Shown: positions 23,941 through 36,091, numbered from the stretch's first letter. The stretch is DNA of 64,000 nt from Porodaedalea pini (GCA_002794775.1 NBAY01000003.1:620001-684000); one strand, 5' to 3'. The notes: generated by a model not told the origin, from the sequence alone. Numbers and translations are program-made.

Positions 23941-26900
23941 TTACCCCCCCTTCAAGGTTGGGCGTCCCGACCAACCATGATCGCGGTCGTCAGGCTCGGT
24001 GTCGACGAAGAGCGGACGGAGTCGTTGACGAGGGATGTCGAGTTTCCGAGGTGCACCGGGATGTTTGAGGTAGAACTCAGCGATCGCCTCCTTCGCGTTC
24101 TCGCCGAAGTCCGTCTCAGGCTGCCAAGTAGGTTCATTGTAGCCGACCCACTTGACAAGGTACTGTAGTTTCCCTCGGTGCAGACGTGAGTCTAAGACTT
24201 CCTCGAGTTCGTATTCCTCCTCGTTGTCGACGATGTCTGGCGGCGGCGGCGGCGGTTGCTTCTGGCTTTCAAAGGACGGTTCGACGGCGGGTTTCAACAG
24301 GGCTTCGTTGAAGACAGGGTGGACCTTTTTCCATCGCTTCGGGAGTTTGAGCTTGTACGCGCTCGCTCCTACCTTGTCGACGATGTCAAAGGGGCCGTAC
24401 CATTTGTCTGCGAGTTTCTTCGTCGGCGAGTCCGTACTGATGTTTCGCCCGTCAAGGAAGACTTTGTCTCCAGTCCTGTACTCCACCGAAGCTCCTGCTG
24501 TCCGGTCATGGTAGCGCTTCATGTCCTCTGCTGCCTTGACTAGATTGTCCTTAGCAACGCGATGAGTCTCCTTGATGTGCTTGGCGAATTCTTCCACCGA
24601 CATGTTGGCAGAGGAAGTTCGTACGGTGTCGAAGCTCATAGGGTGACGTCCGGTGTTTGCGTAGAAGGGTGACATCCTTGTCGCTGAATGTTCGCGGTTG
24701 TTGTAGGCGAACTCTGCGAGGGGGAGCCAGTCCTTCCAGTCCGATTGCCGATGATCAACGAAGAGCCGGAGGTACTGTTCGAGCTCTTGATTGACGCGTT
24801 CCATCTGGCCGTCCGTTTGTGGGTGGTATGCCGTTGACGGGTTGCCTTCGATGTGTAGGAGTTTGTATAGCTCCTTCATCATCGACGCATCGAACTGTGT
24901 GCCTCGGTCGTGGATGATCTTCTTTGGTAGGCCATGGAGGCGGAAGACGTGATCTCGGTATAACTGAGCCATGCCTTCCGCTGACAGTTTCGTCGTCGTC
25001 GGGATGGCATGCATCTGTTTCGAGAATCTGTCCACGAAGACGCAGATTGCATTGTGTCCCTTAGAGTCCGGGAGTTCTCCGATTAGGTCGACCGTGACGA
25101 TCTCCCAGGGACCTTCAGGGATCGCGTTAGGATGAAGCGGTCTCGACCTCGACGTTCTTAAGGCTTTCGTCCGTTGGCAACGATTGCATCCTCGGACGTA
25201 TGTTCGGACATCGGAGAACATTGACGCCCACCAGAAGTCTCGACGTACCAGTTCGACCGTTTTCGACGATCCAGGATGTCCTGCCAGGGTCGAGTCGTGG
25301 TACTCCTGCAATACCGCTTCCTTCATCGTCGACGGCACGTATACCTTGCCTTTCATCCGCCACAACCCGTCGACCTTCACCATATTCGTCGGCCTCTCCG
25401 ACTCATCTTGCGCTCTCTGCGCCTCACCCACTCGTTCCAACATTTCATCACGCGACGTCCTTACCACCCCACGGTTCAGCCATTTCTCCTTGATGAACAC
25501 GACGCCCTCATTGTCATCCTTGCCCTGATCATAGCCCGCCTTGCGTGACAGCAAGTCGGCCTTGCCCATTGTCTTCCCCGACTTGTGTTCGAGGTGGAAG
25601 TCGAATTCCTCGAGTTCGGTTCGCCAGCGAGCTTGACGATAGCTCAGCTTCTGCGCTGACCTGAAGTAGGTGAGGTTGGCGTGGTCGGACCAGATTTCAA
25701 TTTTGTGGCGAGCGCCAAGGAGGTATTGCCGCCACTCCTTGAGCGCCGAAACGATCGCGAGCATCTCCTTGTCGTAGATCTCGTAGTTTCGTTCCGCTGG
25801 TTCAAGTGCCTCTGACCTGTAGGCGATCACCCTCCACTTCCCTTCCTGCTTCTGCAACAACACACCACCGAGCGCAAAGTTCGACGAGTCCGCTTCTACG
25901 CGGAAAGGGCCCTCGTCATTGGCGATGGCTAGGACTGGAGGTGAGCAGAGACGTCGTCTCAGCTCCTCGAACGCTTCCTGCTGTTCGGTCTCCCATACCC
26001 AGTCCTTCTTGCCCGTTAACGACGTCAATGGTCGGACCACCTTGCTGTAGTCCTTAATAAACCGTCTCAGCCAGTTTCCCATGCCGAGGAACTGTTGCAG
26101 CTCCTTGAGGTTCCGTGGGACTGGCCAGTTCGCAATCGCCTCCGTCTTTGCCGGGTCAGCCCTGATCTCTCCATTGCCGATGATGTGGCCGAGGTATTTG
26201 ACGACCTTGGCGTCAAACTCGCACTTCTCCGGCTTCAGGTACAGGCCATTCTCTCGGAGGATCTGGAGTACGCGCCTCGACGTGTCGATATGCTCCTCAA
26301 TGGTTTCCGAGAGGATCAGGATGTCGTCGAGGTATACGATGATCAAGTTCGCGTAGATTAGGTCCTTAAAGATGTGGTTGACAAAGGCCTGGAACGTGGC
26401 CGGCGCGTTGCAAAGGCCAAAAAACATGACCGTCGGTTCGAAGAGGCCCATGTTCGTGCGAAACGCTGCTTTCCATTCGTCACCCTCGCGGATCCGGATA
26501 TTGTAGTACCCCCAGCGAAGGTCAAGCTTAGTGATGTATTTCGCTTTCTTGACCTTGTCGACGAGTTCGTCAATGAGAGGGAGGGGATACTTGTTCTTGA
26601 TCGTACCATCATTGAGCTTACGGTAATCCTGGATGGGGCGTAGCGATTTGTCGGCCTTCTTAATGAAGAAGAAGGGCAACGCCATGGGCGATATCGACCG
26701 TCGAATGCGACCCGACTTCAGGTTCTCATCAAGGAAGTCCTTGAGTGACTGCTGCTCAGTTGGCGTGAGCGGGTAGATCTTACAGTCGCTCGGTTTGAAG
26801 TCGGGCTTCAAGTCGATGACATGGTCCCAGGGTCGGTGTTCCGGCAGCTTCTCGAAACCTTTTTCGCTGAAAACGTCGGCGTAGTCGTTGAGGTATGCGG

Positions 26901-27585
26901 GCCAGGACGTCTTGTCCATTCGCATCTCACTCACCCTCCTCATCTGCTCCACCACCTTCTTCACCTCGCCTAGGTCCTCCACCGGCTCCCTCTCGATCGC
27001 ACATTCTTCTGGACAGCGGGTGAATTCGATCGAGCCCGTTTTCCAGTCGACCTCCGGATTGTGACGTCGAAGCCAGTCGTACCCCAGGAAGATGTTCGAT
27101 GACGCTAGGGACGTTACTGCGAGGACGATCTTCTCCCGATGACGGCCGATCATGAGTTCGACGTCAACGTACTCCTCGATCAATCCGGCCTCATTGTGCG
27201 TGCCATCGGCGTTCAGCACCGCGAGGGGTCGAATGTAGCGTTTCGTTTCCAACCCGTACCTCTCGACGAACCTGATGTCGATGCAGGATCCCGTGCATCC
27301 CGAATCCACAAGGGCATGCGCATCTACCTCTCTCTCCTCACCAGCTATTTCATGCTCGACGGTCAGGAGAAGGTCCAGCTGGCGTCCGCCAGTTCCTCTC
27401 ATGAACAGTTGTTCGTACTCTTCATTCTTGTTCACACCGGTGGAGACTTCGTAATCGGGAAAACCATCGACGTTGTTCGCATCTACGTATTGTACAAACG
27501 GTTGGTTATATTTTAGCGGATCCGGATTCGAAGTCTCTTGTTCTTCTCGGTCAGTCGCCCCGATGGCTACGCCTGACCATTCGCA
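23941..27585 (-). CDS. pol: E3 Pol polyprotein, intact
   Basis: 3645 bases from the slip site to TAA, exactly the length of the E5 Pol frame. Contains DSGCTG protease, YLDD reverse transcriptase, RNase H (VEADSSNFALGG), integrase zinc region (HDSTLAGHPG, CNRCQ), D-D(35)E core with HDRGTQF and DGQMERVNQ, KWYGPFDIVDKVG, and chromodomain (EEVLDSRLHRGKLQYLVKW). No stop or frame break. It ends in TLKGG before TAA, overlapping the polypurine tract. Likely functional; activity itself cannot be seen. Confidence 0.93.
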   Translation of the reverse strand, partial: CEWSGVAIGATDREEQETSNPDPLKYNQPFVQYVDANNVDGFPDYEVSTGVNKNEEYEQLFMRGTGGRQLDLLLTVEHEIAGEEREVDAHALVDSGCTGSCIDIRFVERYGLETKRYIRPLAVLNADGTHNEAGLIEEYVDVELMIGRHREKIVLAVTSLASSNIFLGYDWLRRHNPEVDWKTGSIEFTRCPEECAIEREPVEDLGEVKKVVEQMRRVSEMRMDKTSWPAYLNDYADVFSEKGFEKLPEHRPWDHVIDLKPDFKPSDCKIYPLTPTEQQSLKDFLDENLKSGRIRRSISPMALPFFFIKKADKSLRPIQDYRKLNDGTIKNKYPLPLIDELVDKVKKAKYITKLDLRWGYYNIRIREGDEWKAAFRTNMGLFEPTVMFFGLCNAPATFQAFVNHIFKDLIYANLIIVYLDDILILSETIEEHIDTSRRVLQILRENGLYLKPEKCEFDAKVVKYLGHIIGNGEIRADPAKTEAIANWPVPRNLKELQQFLGMGNWLRRFIKDYSKVVRPLTSLTGKKDWVWETEQQEAFEELRRRLCSPPVLAIANDEGPFRVEADSSNFALGGVLLQKQEGKWRVIAYRSEALEPAERNYEIYDKEMLAIVSALKEWRQYLLGARHKIEIWSDHANLTYFRSAQKLSYRQARWRTELEEFDFHLEHKSGKTMGKADLLSRKAGYDQGKDDNEGVVFIKEKWLNRGVVRTSRDEMLERVGEAQRAQDESERPTNMVKVDGLWRMKGKVYVPSTMKEAVLQEYHDSTLAGHPGSSKTVELVRRDFWWASMFSDVRTYVRGCNRCQRTKALRTSRSRPLHPNAIPEGPWEIVTVDLIGELPDSKGHNAICVFVDRFSKQMHAIPTTTKLSAEGMAQLYRDHVFRLHGLPKKIIHDRGTQFDASMMKELYKLLHIEGNPSTAYHPQTDGQMERVNQELEQYLRLFVDHRQSDWKDWLPLAEFAYNNREHSATRMSPFYANTGRHPMSFDTVRTSSANMSVEEFAKHIKETHRVAKDNLVKAAEDMKRYHDRTAGASVEYRTGDKVFLDGRNISTDSPTKKLADKWYGPFDIVDKVGASAYKLKLPKRWKKVHPVFNEALLKPAVEPSFESQKQPPPPPPDIVDNEEEYELEEVLDSRLHRGKLQYLVKWVGYNEPTWQPETDFGENAKEAIAEFYLKHPGAPRKLDIPRQRLRPLFVDTEPDDRDHGWSGRPTLKGG

Positions 27586-27591
27586 AAACCC
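27549..27591 (-). promoter_or_regulatory. E3 gag-pol -1 frameshift signal
   Basis: On the minus strand GGGTTTT (27591-27585) is followed by six bases and GGTCAG...CTGACC (the second arm is 27554-27549), the same geometry as in E5. Here the spacer is GCGAAT rather than GCGAGT. Confidence 0.7.
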
Positions 27592-28646
27592 TGCGAGTCG
27601 ACGACCTCTTCATTATCGTCTTCTTCCTCCACATAGTCCTCCACCGTCGACCTCCGAGTGTCTACGACTTCCTCGAAGGCCGACTCCTTCATCGCCCCGA
27701 GCTCGTCGGCGAGGACACGACGTTCGCCTGGCGCCATCAGTTCCAGCATGCGCTGGATGATCGGTTTCGCCTGTGGGCACTTGTCTTTAAAGTGGCCCAG
27801 CCCACCACAGATCCAGCACGCACGTCGTCGTTGTGCCTCGTTCATCGAGACGTCCATCGGTTGACCAGCGCCTCCAAAGGTGACGCCGGTTGCATCGCGT
27901 CTGTCGACGTGAGGGGCCGCTACCTGACGGCGAGCTGGGGGCGCTTGTTGTGGTAGGCGAGGAGGGGGAAGAAAGGCGCGTCCTCGTTGGATAGCGCGAA
28001 TCTGCTGTTCGCCGCGGTCTATTTCAATCGCCTTGTTCTTCCAATCCTCGTATTTCGTTGGGACTGGCGTCGACCTTAGCACTCCACGGACCACCTCGAT
28101 GTTCATCGCCCGCTTGAGGCGATCGCAGATGACGCTGTCGTCTTTCAACTCGGCGCGCTTAATTATCACATCGAACTTCTGGAAGAACTCGTCCGCGGTT
28201 AGGTCCTTCTGAACCTTATCTCGGAAATCCTTCAGCGCTTTCTCCTTGCGATTCGGGTCGTCGAACGAGGCGTCGAGTCGTTCCTGGAATCTTTCCCAGC
28301 TGTCGGTGAAGGTGACGATCCCCGACGTTGTCGACTCCTCGACGTAGTTCTGCGCCCACGTTGCCGCATTACCACCCTTCAGGTAGGAGAGAGCTACATA
28401 AATCTTACTCTCTGACGTAGGGTATCGACTTGGATTTGCGGATACAAAAAGGAGGACTTCACGTCTGAAGTCGAGGTAATCGTCGCCACCAGTGAATTCT
28501 CGTGGCCAGGCGACATCTATGTTGGGGGTCGGGGGGTTAGCGGCCGCGACCGGTGCTGGGGCGTTGTTCGCCTGATGGGCGAAGGCATTCGCAACGATGG
28601 CCGCGATCTGCGCCATTTGCTGTTGGCTGAAACCTTCTGCTGACAT
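27567..28646 (-). CDS. gag: E3 Gag, intact
   Basis: 359 residues, closely similar to E5 Gag: MSAEGFSQQQMAQ N-terminus, PREFTGGDDYLDFRREVL, LKRAMNIEVVRGVLRSTP and the CCHC motif CWICGGLGHFKDKCP. The last codons are GFANGQA before TAG (27569-27567). The leader between the inferred start at 29561 and this ATG (914 nt) has no ATG, as in E5. Confidence 0.92.
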   Translation of the reverse strand: MSAEGFSQQQMAQIAAIVANAFAHQANNAPAPVAAANPPTPNIDVAWPREFTGGDDYLDFRREVLLFVSANPSRYPTSESKIYVALSYLKGGNAATWAQNYVEESTTSGIVTFTDSWERFQERLDASFDDPNRKEKALKDFRDKVQKDLTADEFFQKFDVIIKRAELKDDSVICDRLKRAMNIEVVRGVLRSTPVPTKYEDWKNKAIEIDRGEQQIRAIQRGRAFLPPPRLPQQAPPARRQVAAPHVDRRDATGVTFGGAGQPMDVSMNEAQRRRACWICGGLGHFKDKCPQAKPIIQRMLELMAPGERRVLADELGAMKESAFEEVVDTRRSTVEDYVEEEDDNEEVVDSQGFANGQA

Positions 28647-29343
28647 CGCGGGTTCGGGTGCAGGTGTCGAAGGTTCTGGAGGAGTCGGCGGTGAGGGGTC
28701 TCTGTTGGTTTCGCGGTAAGGACCTGGGGTCGGTGGTAGGTTGACCGTAGACGTTGACGGTGCAGGTGACGATGGAGCGGCTGGGGGCCACCTTGCTCTC
28801 CTCCCTCGTTCGTCTGATGAATACCAGCTGCGCCGGATTTCACTCCACCAGATGTCGTGAGTGACGCCGCTATTATTGGTCGCGACGTAGCCTGGTCGGT
28901 CTGGATCCCAACGGGCTGAAGCAGGAAGGGCCCGTTGCTGTTCGTCGGTGAGATCTATCTTGACGTTGGCGGAGGGACAGGGATCGGTTGCGCGTTCGAT
29001 CCGGGGTTACGCCAACGTTGAGCGGGTTCGTCAGCGAAGTTGATGACAAGGCGGTAGGATCCGAGTGAGATTACAAACGAGATTGTCGTCGAAGTTTGGA
29101 CTCGTCTTGTTACCCACGTCCACGTTAGGTGCGTGCTCCACCAGAGGCTAATTCGTAGAGCCAGGGTCGGGAAATGTCGGTTGATATATTTACGTAATAC
29201 ACGAACGTCCGAAAACGTCCGGGCAGGGTTGAGGGTTGTCGTTTAGGGGGTTTACACGTCAAGTCCGTCGAGGGGAGCGCTCCTCTAGACCGAGTGAAGG
29301 CGAGTCGACAGCGACGACTTACGCTGGGGATGAGCCTGGTGAG

Positions 29344-29354
29344 GTTCTGCTTTT
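29344..29354 (-). promoter_or_regulatory. E3 primer-binding site
   Basis: The minus strand reads AAAAGCAGAAC one base inside the 5' LTR. It is complementary to GTTCTGCTTTT at 29561-29551, which starts 33 bases after the TATA box at 29594. Confidence 0.72.
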
Positions 29355-29355
29355 A

Positions 29356-29768
29356 TGTTAGGCGGGAGCCCGGGGGACGACTCGGACTGGGCAGGCCTCG
29401 GCTGACTGTCGTCTGGGACGTGCTATACTCGAGCGTAGACTCGGGACACGCTTACTCAGGCTAGGTCGTCGCGGAGGTAAGAGGATTAATACAAGTCTAA
29501 ACTAATACAAGGGGGACGAGTCTCACCTAGGTCGTCGCGGAGGTAAGAGGAAAAGCAGAACAAGGAGTTCATGCGATTCCTGAGACCTTATATAGCGACG
29601 ACCGTGAGACTATATTACCTAACATTACATAACGAGTGGGAATGGGACGAATGAAGGTAGTGTGGGAATGATTGTGTAAGATGGGTAAATATAATGAAAA
29701 GGACGAATATAATAAAGGAAATGGTAAAAGGGAAAATAAAGGAAAAGGTGAAAGTTCAGGTTCTAACA
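29356..29768 (-). repeat. E3 5' LTR
   Basis: 413 bp. On the minus strand the TATA box starts at 29594 and GTTCTGCTTTT starts at 29561. One difference from its partner. Confidence 0.92.
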
Positions 29769-30745
29769 CCGGCACCGGTTGCAGCAGCTAACCCCCCGAC
29801 CCCCAACATCGACGTCGCCCGGCCACGTGAATTCACTGGCGGCGACGACTATCTAGACTTCAAGCACGAGGTCCTCCTCTTCGTCTCAGCCAACCCGAAC
29901 AGATACCCCACATCGGAAAGCAAAATCTACGTTGCGCTCTCCTACTTGAAGGGCGGCAATGCAGCAACGTGGGCGCAGAATTACGTAGAGGAATCAACGA
30001 TGGCCGGCATCGTAACCTTCACAGACAGCTGGACAAGATTCCAAGAGCGCCTAGACGCCTCGTTCGACAATCCGAACTGGAAGGAAAAGGCGCTGGCGAA
30101 ATTCCGGACCAAGGTTCAGAAGGACCTTACCGCCAATGAGTTCTTCCAGGATCTTGACGTCGTCATCACAAGAGCAGGTTTAACGGACGACAGCATCATC
30201 TGTGATCGACTGAAATGGGCAATGAACATCGAAGTGGTGAGAGGGGTACTACGGTCGACGCCAGTCCCGACAACGTATGAAGACTGGAAAAAGAAAGCGA
30301 TCGAAATTGACCGGGGCGAGCAACAGATTCGCGCCATCCAACGAGGCCACACCTTCCCATCCCCTCCACGCCCGCAGCAGCAACATGGACCCCCAGCTTG
30401 TCGCCAGGTGGCTGCCCCCCACGTTGACAAACGCGATGCGACAGGCGTCACATTCAGAGGAGCTGGCCAGCCGATGGACGTCTCCATAAATGAGGCACAA
30501 TGCCGACGTGCGTGCTGGATATGTGGCCAGCTCAGTCACTTCAAGGACGCATGCCCGCAAGGGAAGACGATTGTGCAGCGTATGCTGCAGATAATGGCAC
30601 CCGGCGAACGTCGCCTCCTCGCCGACGAACTAGGGGCGATGAAGGAATCGGCATTTGAGGAAGTCGTAGACACTCGGAGGTCGACTGTGGAGGACTATGT
30701 GGAGGAAGAAGGTGATGACGAAGAGATCGTCGACTCGCAGGGTTT

Positions 30746-33700
30746 TGCGAGTGGTCAGGCGTAGCCACCGGGGCGACTGACCGAGAAGTTCCAAGGATTT
30801 CAAGTCTGGATCCGTTAAAATATAGTCAACCACCTGTACAATATCTAGATGCAAACAGCGTCGATGACTTTTCCGACTATGAAAACCCTACTGGTGTGAA
30901 TGAAGAAGACGTCGAAGAGAAGTTGTTCATGAGGGGAACTGGTGGACACCAGCTGGACCTCCTCCTGAACGTCAGACACAGCATAGCGGGTGAGACGAGA
31001 GAGGTGGATGCGCATGCCCTCGTGGATTCGGGATGCACAGGATCATGCATCGACGTGAGGTTCGTTGAGCGATACGGGTTGGAGACCAAACGATACATTC
31101 GGCCCCTCGCAGTGCTCAATGCTGATGGCACGCACAATGAAGCCGGCCTGAGCGAAGAATATGTTGACGTCGAGCTTATGATTGGGCACCACAGGGAGAG
31201 GATTGTCCTTGCAGTGACATCGCTGGCATCGTCAAACATCTTCCTTGGTTACGATTGGCTTTGACGTCACAACCCAGAGGTCGACTGGAAGGCGGGTTTG
31301 ATTGAATTCACCTGTTGCCCGGAGGAGTGCACAATCGAGAAGGAGGACATGAAGGAGACAAGGAGGGTGAGAGAGGTGCGAATGGACAAAGCATCCTGGC
31401 CCACATACCTCAACGACTATGCCGACGTGTTCTCGGAGAAGGGGTTTGAGAAGTTGCCTGAACACCGACCATGGGACCACGTCATTGATCTGAAACCCGA
31501 CTTCAAGCCCAGTGACTGCAAGATCTACCCGCTCACGCCAACAGAGCAGCAGTCGCTCAAGGACTTCCTAGACGAGAACTTGAAGTCTGGTCACATCCGA
31601 AGGTCTATATCGCCTTTCTTCTTCATCAAGAAGGCCGACAAATCGCTACACCCGATCCAGGATTACCGTAAGCTCAATGACGGTACGATCAAGAACAAGT
31701 ATCCCCTCCCTCTCATTGATGAACTCGTCGACAAGGTCAAGAAAGCAAAGTACATCACTAAGCTTGACCTTCGCTGGGGATACTACAACATCTGGATCCG
31801 TGAAGGCGATGAGTGGAAGGCAGCATTTCGCATGAATATGGGCCTCTTTGAACCGACGGTAATGTTCTTTGGTCTCTGCAATGCACTGGCGACGTTCCAA
31901 GCTTTCGTCAACCACATCTTCAAAGGACTGATCTACGACAACCTGATCATCGTCTACCTCAACGACATACTGATTCTCTCGCAAACTCTCGAGGAACATA
32001 TCGAGACGTCGAGACGCGTCCTTCAGATCCTACGAGAGAACGGCTTATACCTGAAACCGGAGAAGTGCGAGTTCGACGCCAAAGTGGTGAAGTACCTTGG
32101 CCACATCGTCGGCAATGGCGAGATCAAAGCAGACCCAGCAAAGACAGAAGCAATCGCAGACTGGCCCGTCCCACAAAACGTCAAACAGCTGCAACAATTC
32201 CTCGGTATGGGCAACTGGCTGCGATGGTTCATCAAGGACTACAGCAAGGTAGTCCATCCGCTGACGTCGCTGATGGGCAAGAAGGACTGGGTATGGGAGA
32301 CCGAACAGCAGGAGGCATTCGAGGAGTTGAGACGACGTCTCTGCTCACCTCCAGTCCTGGCCATTGCGAATGATGAGGGCCCTTTCCGCGTCAAAGCGGA
32401 CTCATCAAACTTCGCTCTTGGAGGAGTGTTGTTGCAAAAGCAGGAAGGCAAATGGAGGGTAGTCACCTACAGGTTGGAAGCGCTCCTACCGGCGGAACAA
32501 AACTACAAGATCTACAACAAGGAGATGCTCGCGATCGTTTCGGCACTCAAGGAGTGGAGGCAATACCTCCTCGGCGTCTGTCACCCCATCAAGATCTGGT
32601 CCGATCACGCTAACCTTACCTACTTCATGTCGGCGCAAAAGCTAAGCTATCGACAAGCTCGCTGGCAGACAGAGCTCGAAGAATTCGACTTCCACCTCGA
32701 GCACAAGTCAGGGAAGACAATGGGTAAGGCGGACTTACTGTCATGCAAGGCGGGCTATGATGAGGGCAAGGATGACAATGATGGCATCGTGTTCATCAAG
32801 GACAAGTGGCTGAATTGTGGGGTGGTGAGGACGTTGCGTGATGAGGTGTTGGACAGAGTGGGTGAAGCGCAGAGGGCACAACACGAGTCGGAGAGGCCGA
32901 TGGGAATGACAGAGGTCGATGGGTTGTGGCGCATGAAAGGCAAGGTGTACATGCCATCGACAATGAAGGAGGCCGTATTGCGGGAATGTCACGACTCGGT
33001 TCTGGCAGGACACCCAGGAGCGTCAAAAATGGTGGAGCTCATCCGTAGAGACTTCTGGTGGACCTCGATGTTCTCCGACGTCCGAGCATATGTCCGAGGG
33101 TGTAATCGCTGTCAGCGAACAAAGGCTCTGAGGGCGTTGAGATCAAGACCACTCCACCCAAACGCAGTCCCAGAAGGCCCCTGGGAAATCGTCACGGTCG
33201 ACCTCATCGGAGAGCTCCTGGACTCCAAGGGACATAACGCGATCTGTGTCTTCATTGATAGGTTCTCGAAACAGATGCACGCGATCCCGACGACGACGAA
33301 GTTGTCAGCGGAAGGCATGGCCCAGCTGTACCGCGACCACGTTTTCCGCCTCCACGGCTTACCGAAGAAGATCATCCATGACCAAGGCACGCAGTTCGAC
33401 GCTTCAATGATGAAGGAGCTGTACAAACTCCTGCACATCGAAGGCAACCCATCCACAGTGTATCACCCACAGATGGATGGTCAAACGGAACACGTTAACC
33501 AAGAGCTCGAACAGTATCTTTGACTCTTTGTCAACCATCGTCAATCGGACTGGAAGGACTGGCTCCCCCTCGCGGAGTTCGCATACAACAACCCCGAACA
33601 CTCGGCGACAAAAATGTCCCCCTTCTATGCGAACACAGGACGTCACCCCTTAAGCTTTGACACAACACGAACCTCGTCTACCAACATGTCAGCGGAAGAA

Positions 33701-34348
33701 TTCGCGAAGCACATCAAGGAGACTCATCACGCTGCAAAGGACAACTTGGTCAAGGTGGTGGACGACATGAAGCGCTACCACGACCAGACAGCAGGGACTT
33801 CGGTGGAGTACAAGGCTGGAGACAAGGTTTTCCTTGACGGGCGTAACATCAGCACGGACTCGCCAACAAAGAAACTCACTGACAAATGGTATGGTCCCTT
33901 CGAAATCATTGACAAGGTGGGAGCTAGCGTGTACAAACTCAAGCTCCCCAAATGCTGGAAGAAGGTCCACCCGGTCTTCAATGAGGCCCTGCTAAAACCC
34001 GCCGTTGAACCATCCTTCGAGAGCCAGAAACAACTGGCACCGCCGCCGCCTGACATCGTTGACAACGAGGAGGAGTACGAGATCGAGGAAGTCCTAGACT
34101 CACATCTGCACCGAGGGAAGCTTCAATACCTCATCAAGTGGGTTGGCTACAACGAACCGACTTGGCAGCCCGAGATGGACTTTGGCGAAAACGCAAAGGA
34201 GGCGATCGCTGAATTCTATCAAAAACACCCCAGCGCCCCTCAAAAGCTCAACATTCCATGCCAACGACTTTGCCCACGCTTCGTCGACACTGAACCAGTC
34301 GACCACGATCATGGCTGGTCAGGACGCCCAGCCTTGAGGGGGGGGTAA
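30746..34348 (+). pseudogene. E2 pol with two premature TGA codons
   Basis: 1201 codons in one frame. TGA at 31262-31264 after FLGYDWL and at 33521-33523 after NQELEQYL, both CGA in intact copies. A short in-frame deletion removes PMAS near 31614 in the reverse transcriptase. YLDD has become YLND (about 31957), so catalysis would be lost even without the stops. Confidence 0.85.
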
Positions 34349-34773
34349 TGTTAGGACTTGAACTTTCACCCTGTCTTTTATTTTCCCTTTTACCAATTCT
34401 TTTCTTTTAACCGCTCCTTTTCATTATATTTAATTGTCTTTTCAATCACTTCCCACACTCCCTTCACATGACCTTCATTCGTTCCATTCCGTTCGTTTAT
34501 GTAACTTTAGATAATATAGTCCCACAGTCGCCGCTATATAAGGTCTGAGGAATCGCATGAACTCCTTGTTCTGCTTTTCCTCTTACCTCCGCGACGACCT
34601 AGGTGAGACTCATCCCCCCTGTATTAGTTTAGACTTGTATTAATCCTCTTACCTCTGCGACGACCTAGCCTGAGTAAACGTATCCCGAGTCTATGCTCGA
34701 GTATAGTACGTCCCAGACGACAGTCAGCCGAGGCCTGCCCAGTCCGAGTCGTCTCCCAGACTCCCGCCTAACA
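34349..34773 (+). repeat. E2 3' LTR
   Basis: 425 bp partner of the 22301 LTR. The differences I noticed are CpG-type transitions. Confidence 0.92.
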
Positions 34774-36091
34774 ATACCCCACGTCGGAAAGTAAAATCTA
34801 CATGGCTCTCTCCTACCTAAAAGGTGGCAATGCGGCGATGTGGGCACAAAACTACATGGAGGAGTCGACAACAGCTGGCATCGTGACCTTCACCAACAGT
34901 TGGACAAGGTTCCAAGAGCGCCTAGACGCCTCATTTGACGACCCGAACTGGAAGGAAAAGGCACTAGCGGAATTCTGAACCAAGGTTCAGAAGGACCTCA
35001 CCGCCGACGAGTTCTTCCAGAAACTTGACGTCGTCATCACAAGAGCAGGGCTGACAGACGACAGCATCATCTGTGACCGCCTGAAGTGTGCAATGAACAT
35101 CGAGGTGGTCCATGGAGTACTGAGGTCAACGCCGGTCCCGACAACATATGATACCTGGAAGACAAAGGCCATCGAGATCGATTGGGGTGAACAGCAAATC
35201 CACGCAATCCAGCGAGGTCATGCATTCCTGCTTCCACCGCGCCAGCAGCAGCAACAGGCACCCCCGGCTTGCCATCAGATTGCAGCCCCCCACGTCGACA
35301 AACACGACGCAACTGGTGTCACTTTTGGAGGTGCCAGCCAGCCAATGGACGTCTCAATGAATGAGGCGCAACGACAAAGGGCATGCTGGATCTGTGGCCA
35401 GCTAGGTCACTTCAAGGACAAGTGCCCGCAAGGACAGGGGATCGTGCAGCGCATGCTGCAGATGATGGTGCCAGGTGAACATTGCCTCCTCGCCAATGAG
35501 CTAGGCGCAATGAAGGAATCGGCATTCGAGGAAGTCGTAGACACTCGAAGGTCGACAGTAGAGGACTATGTGGAGGAGGAAGGAGATGATGAAGAGGTCA
35601 TTGACTTGCAGGGTTTTGCAAGTGGTCAGGCGTAGCCATCGGGGCGACTGACTGAGAAGAACAAGGGACTTTGAATCCGGATCTGCTAAAATATAACCAA
35701 CCGTCTGTACAATACGCAAATGCAAACAATGTCGATGGTTTTCCTGATTACGAAGTCCCCACCGGTGTGAACGAAAATAGAGAGTACGAGCAACTGTTCG
35801 TGAGGGGGACTGGGGGATGCCAGCTGGACCTCCTCCTGAATGTTGGATGTAACGTGGAAGGGGAAATGAGGGAGGTGGATGCGCATGCCCTCATGGATTC
35901 GGGGTGTACAGGATCATGCATTGACATGAGGTTCGTCGAACGATACAGGTTGGAAACTAAGCACTACATCAGACCCCTCGCAGTACTCAATGTGGATGGC
36001 ATGCACAACGAAGCTGGCTTGATTGAGAGGTATGTCGACATTGAGTTAATGATTGGACACCATAAGGAAAAGATCATCCTTGCAGTGACAT

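Larger units (their letters stand above)
23528..29768 (-). mobile_element. E3: intact chromovirus inserted in E2 gag
   Basis: LTRs 23528-23940 and 29356-29768 (413 bp each). I saw one difference between them (TTGTC against TCGTC). Duplication CCGGC at 23523-23527 and 29769-29773. Complete open gag and pol, primer site, polypurine tract and frameshift signal. It is in opposite orientation to E1 and E2. It is a recent insertion at the third nesting level and potentially autonomous. Confidence 0.93.
23436..30764 (+). pseudogene. E2 gag, split by E3
   Basis: Pieces 23436-23527 and 29774-30764 total 361 codons without a premature stop. The only lesion is the E3 insertion. The knuckle is CWICGQLSHFKDACP. 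The frameshift signal (GGGTTTT at 30740-30746, GGTCAG...CTGACC) is intact. Confidence 0.85.
22301..34773 (+). mobile_element. E2: chromovirus inserted in E1 gag
   Basis: LTRs 22301-22725 and 34349-34773 (425 bp each). Duplication ATACC at 22296-22300 and 34774-34778. It splits E1 gag between the codons for Tyr and Pro of a conserved RYPTSESK motif. E3 is inserted in its own gag. Net length is about 6.23 kb. I noticed about nine LTR differences, essentially all CpG to TpG/CpA. Two premature TGA codons in pol. Confidence 0.92.
22075..35635 (+). pseudogene. E1 gag, interrupted and stop-containing
   Basis: Two pieces, 22075-22300 and 34779-35635, total 361 codons in one frame when E2 and one duplication copy are removed. 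TGA codons stand at 22213 and about 34976, both where intact copies have CGA. The CCHC motif (CWICGQLGHFKDKCP) and the slippery GGGTTTT (35611-35617) survive. Confidence 0.85.

Noticed and set aside
27435..27585. Independent pol start codon downstream of gag (GTG-type)
   Set aside because: No ATG in a suitable place. The pol frame is open back to the slippery heptamer, so a frameshift fusion fits better.
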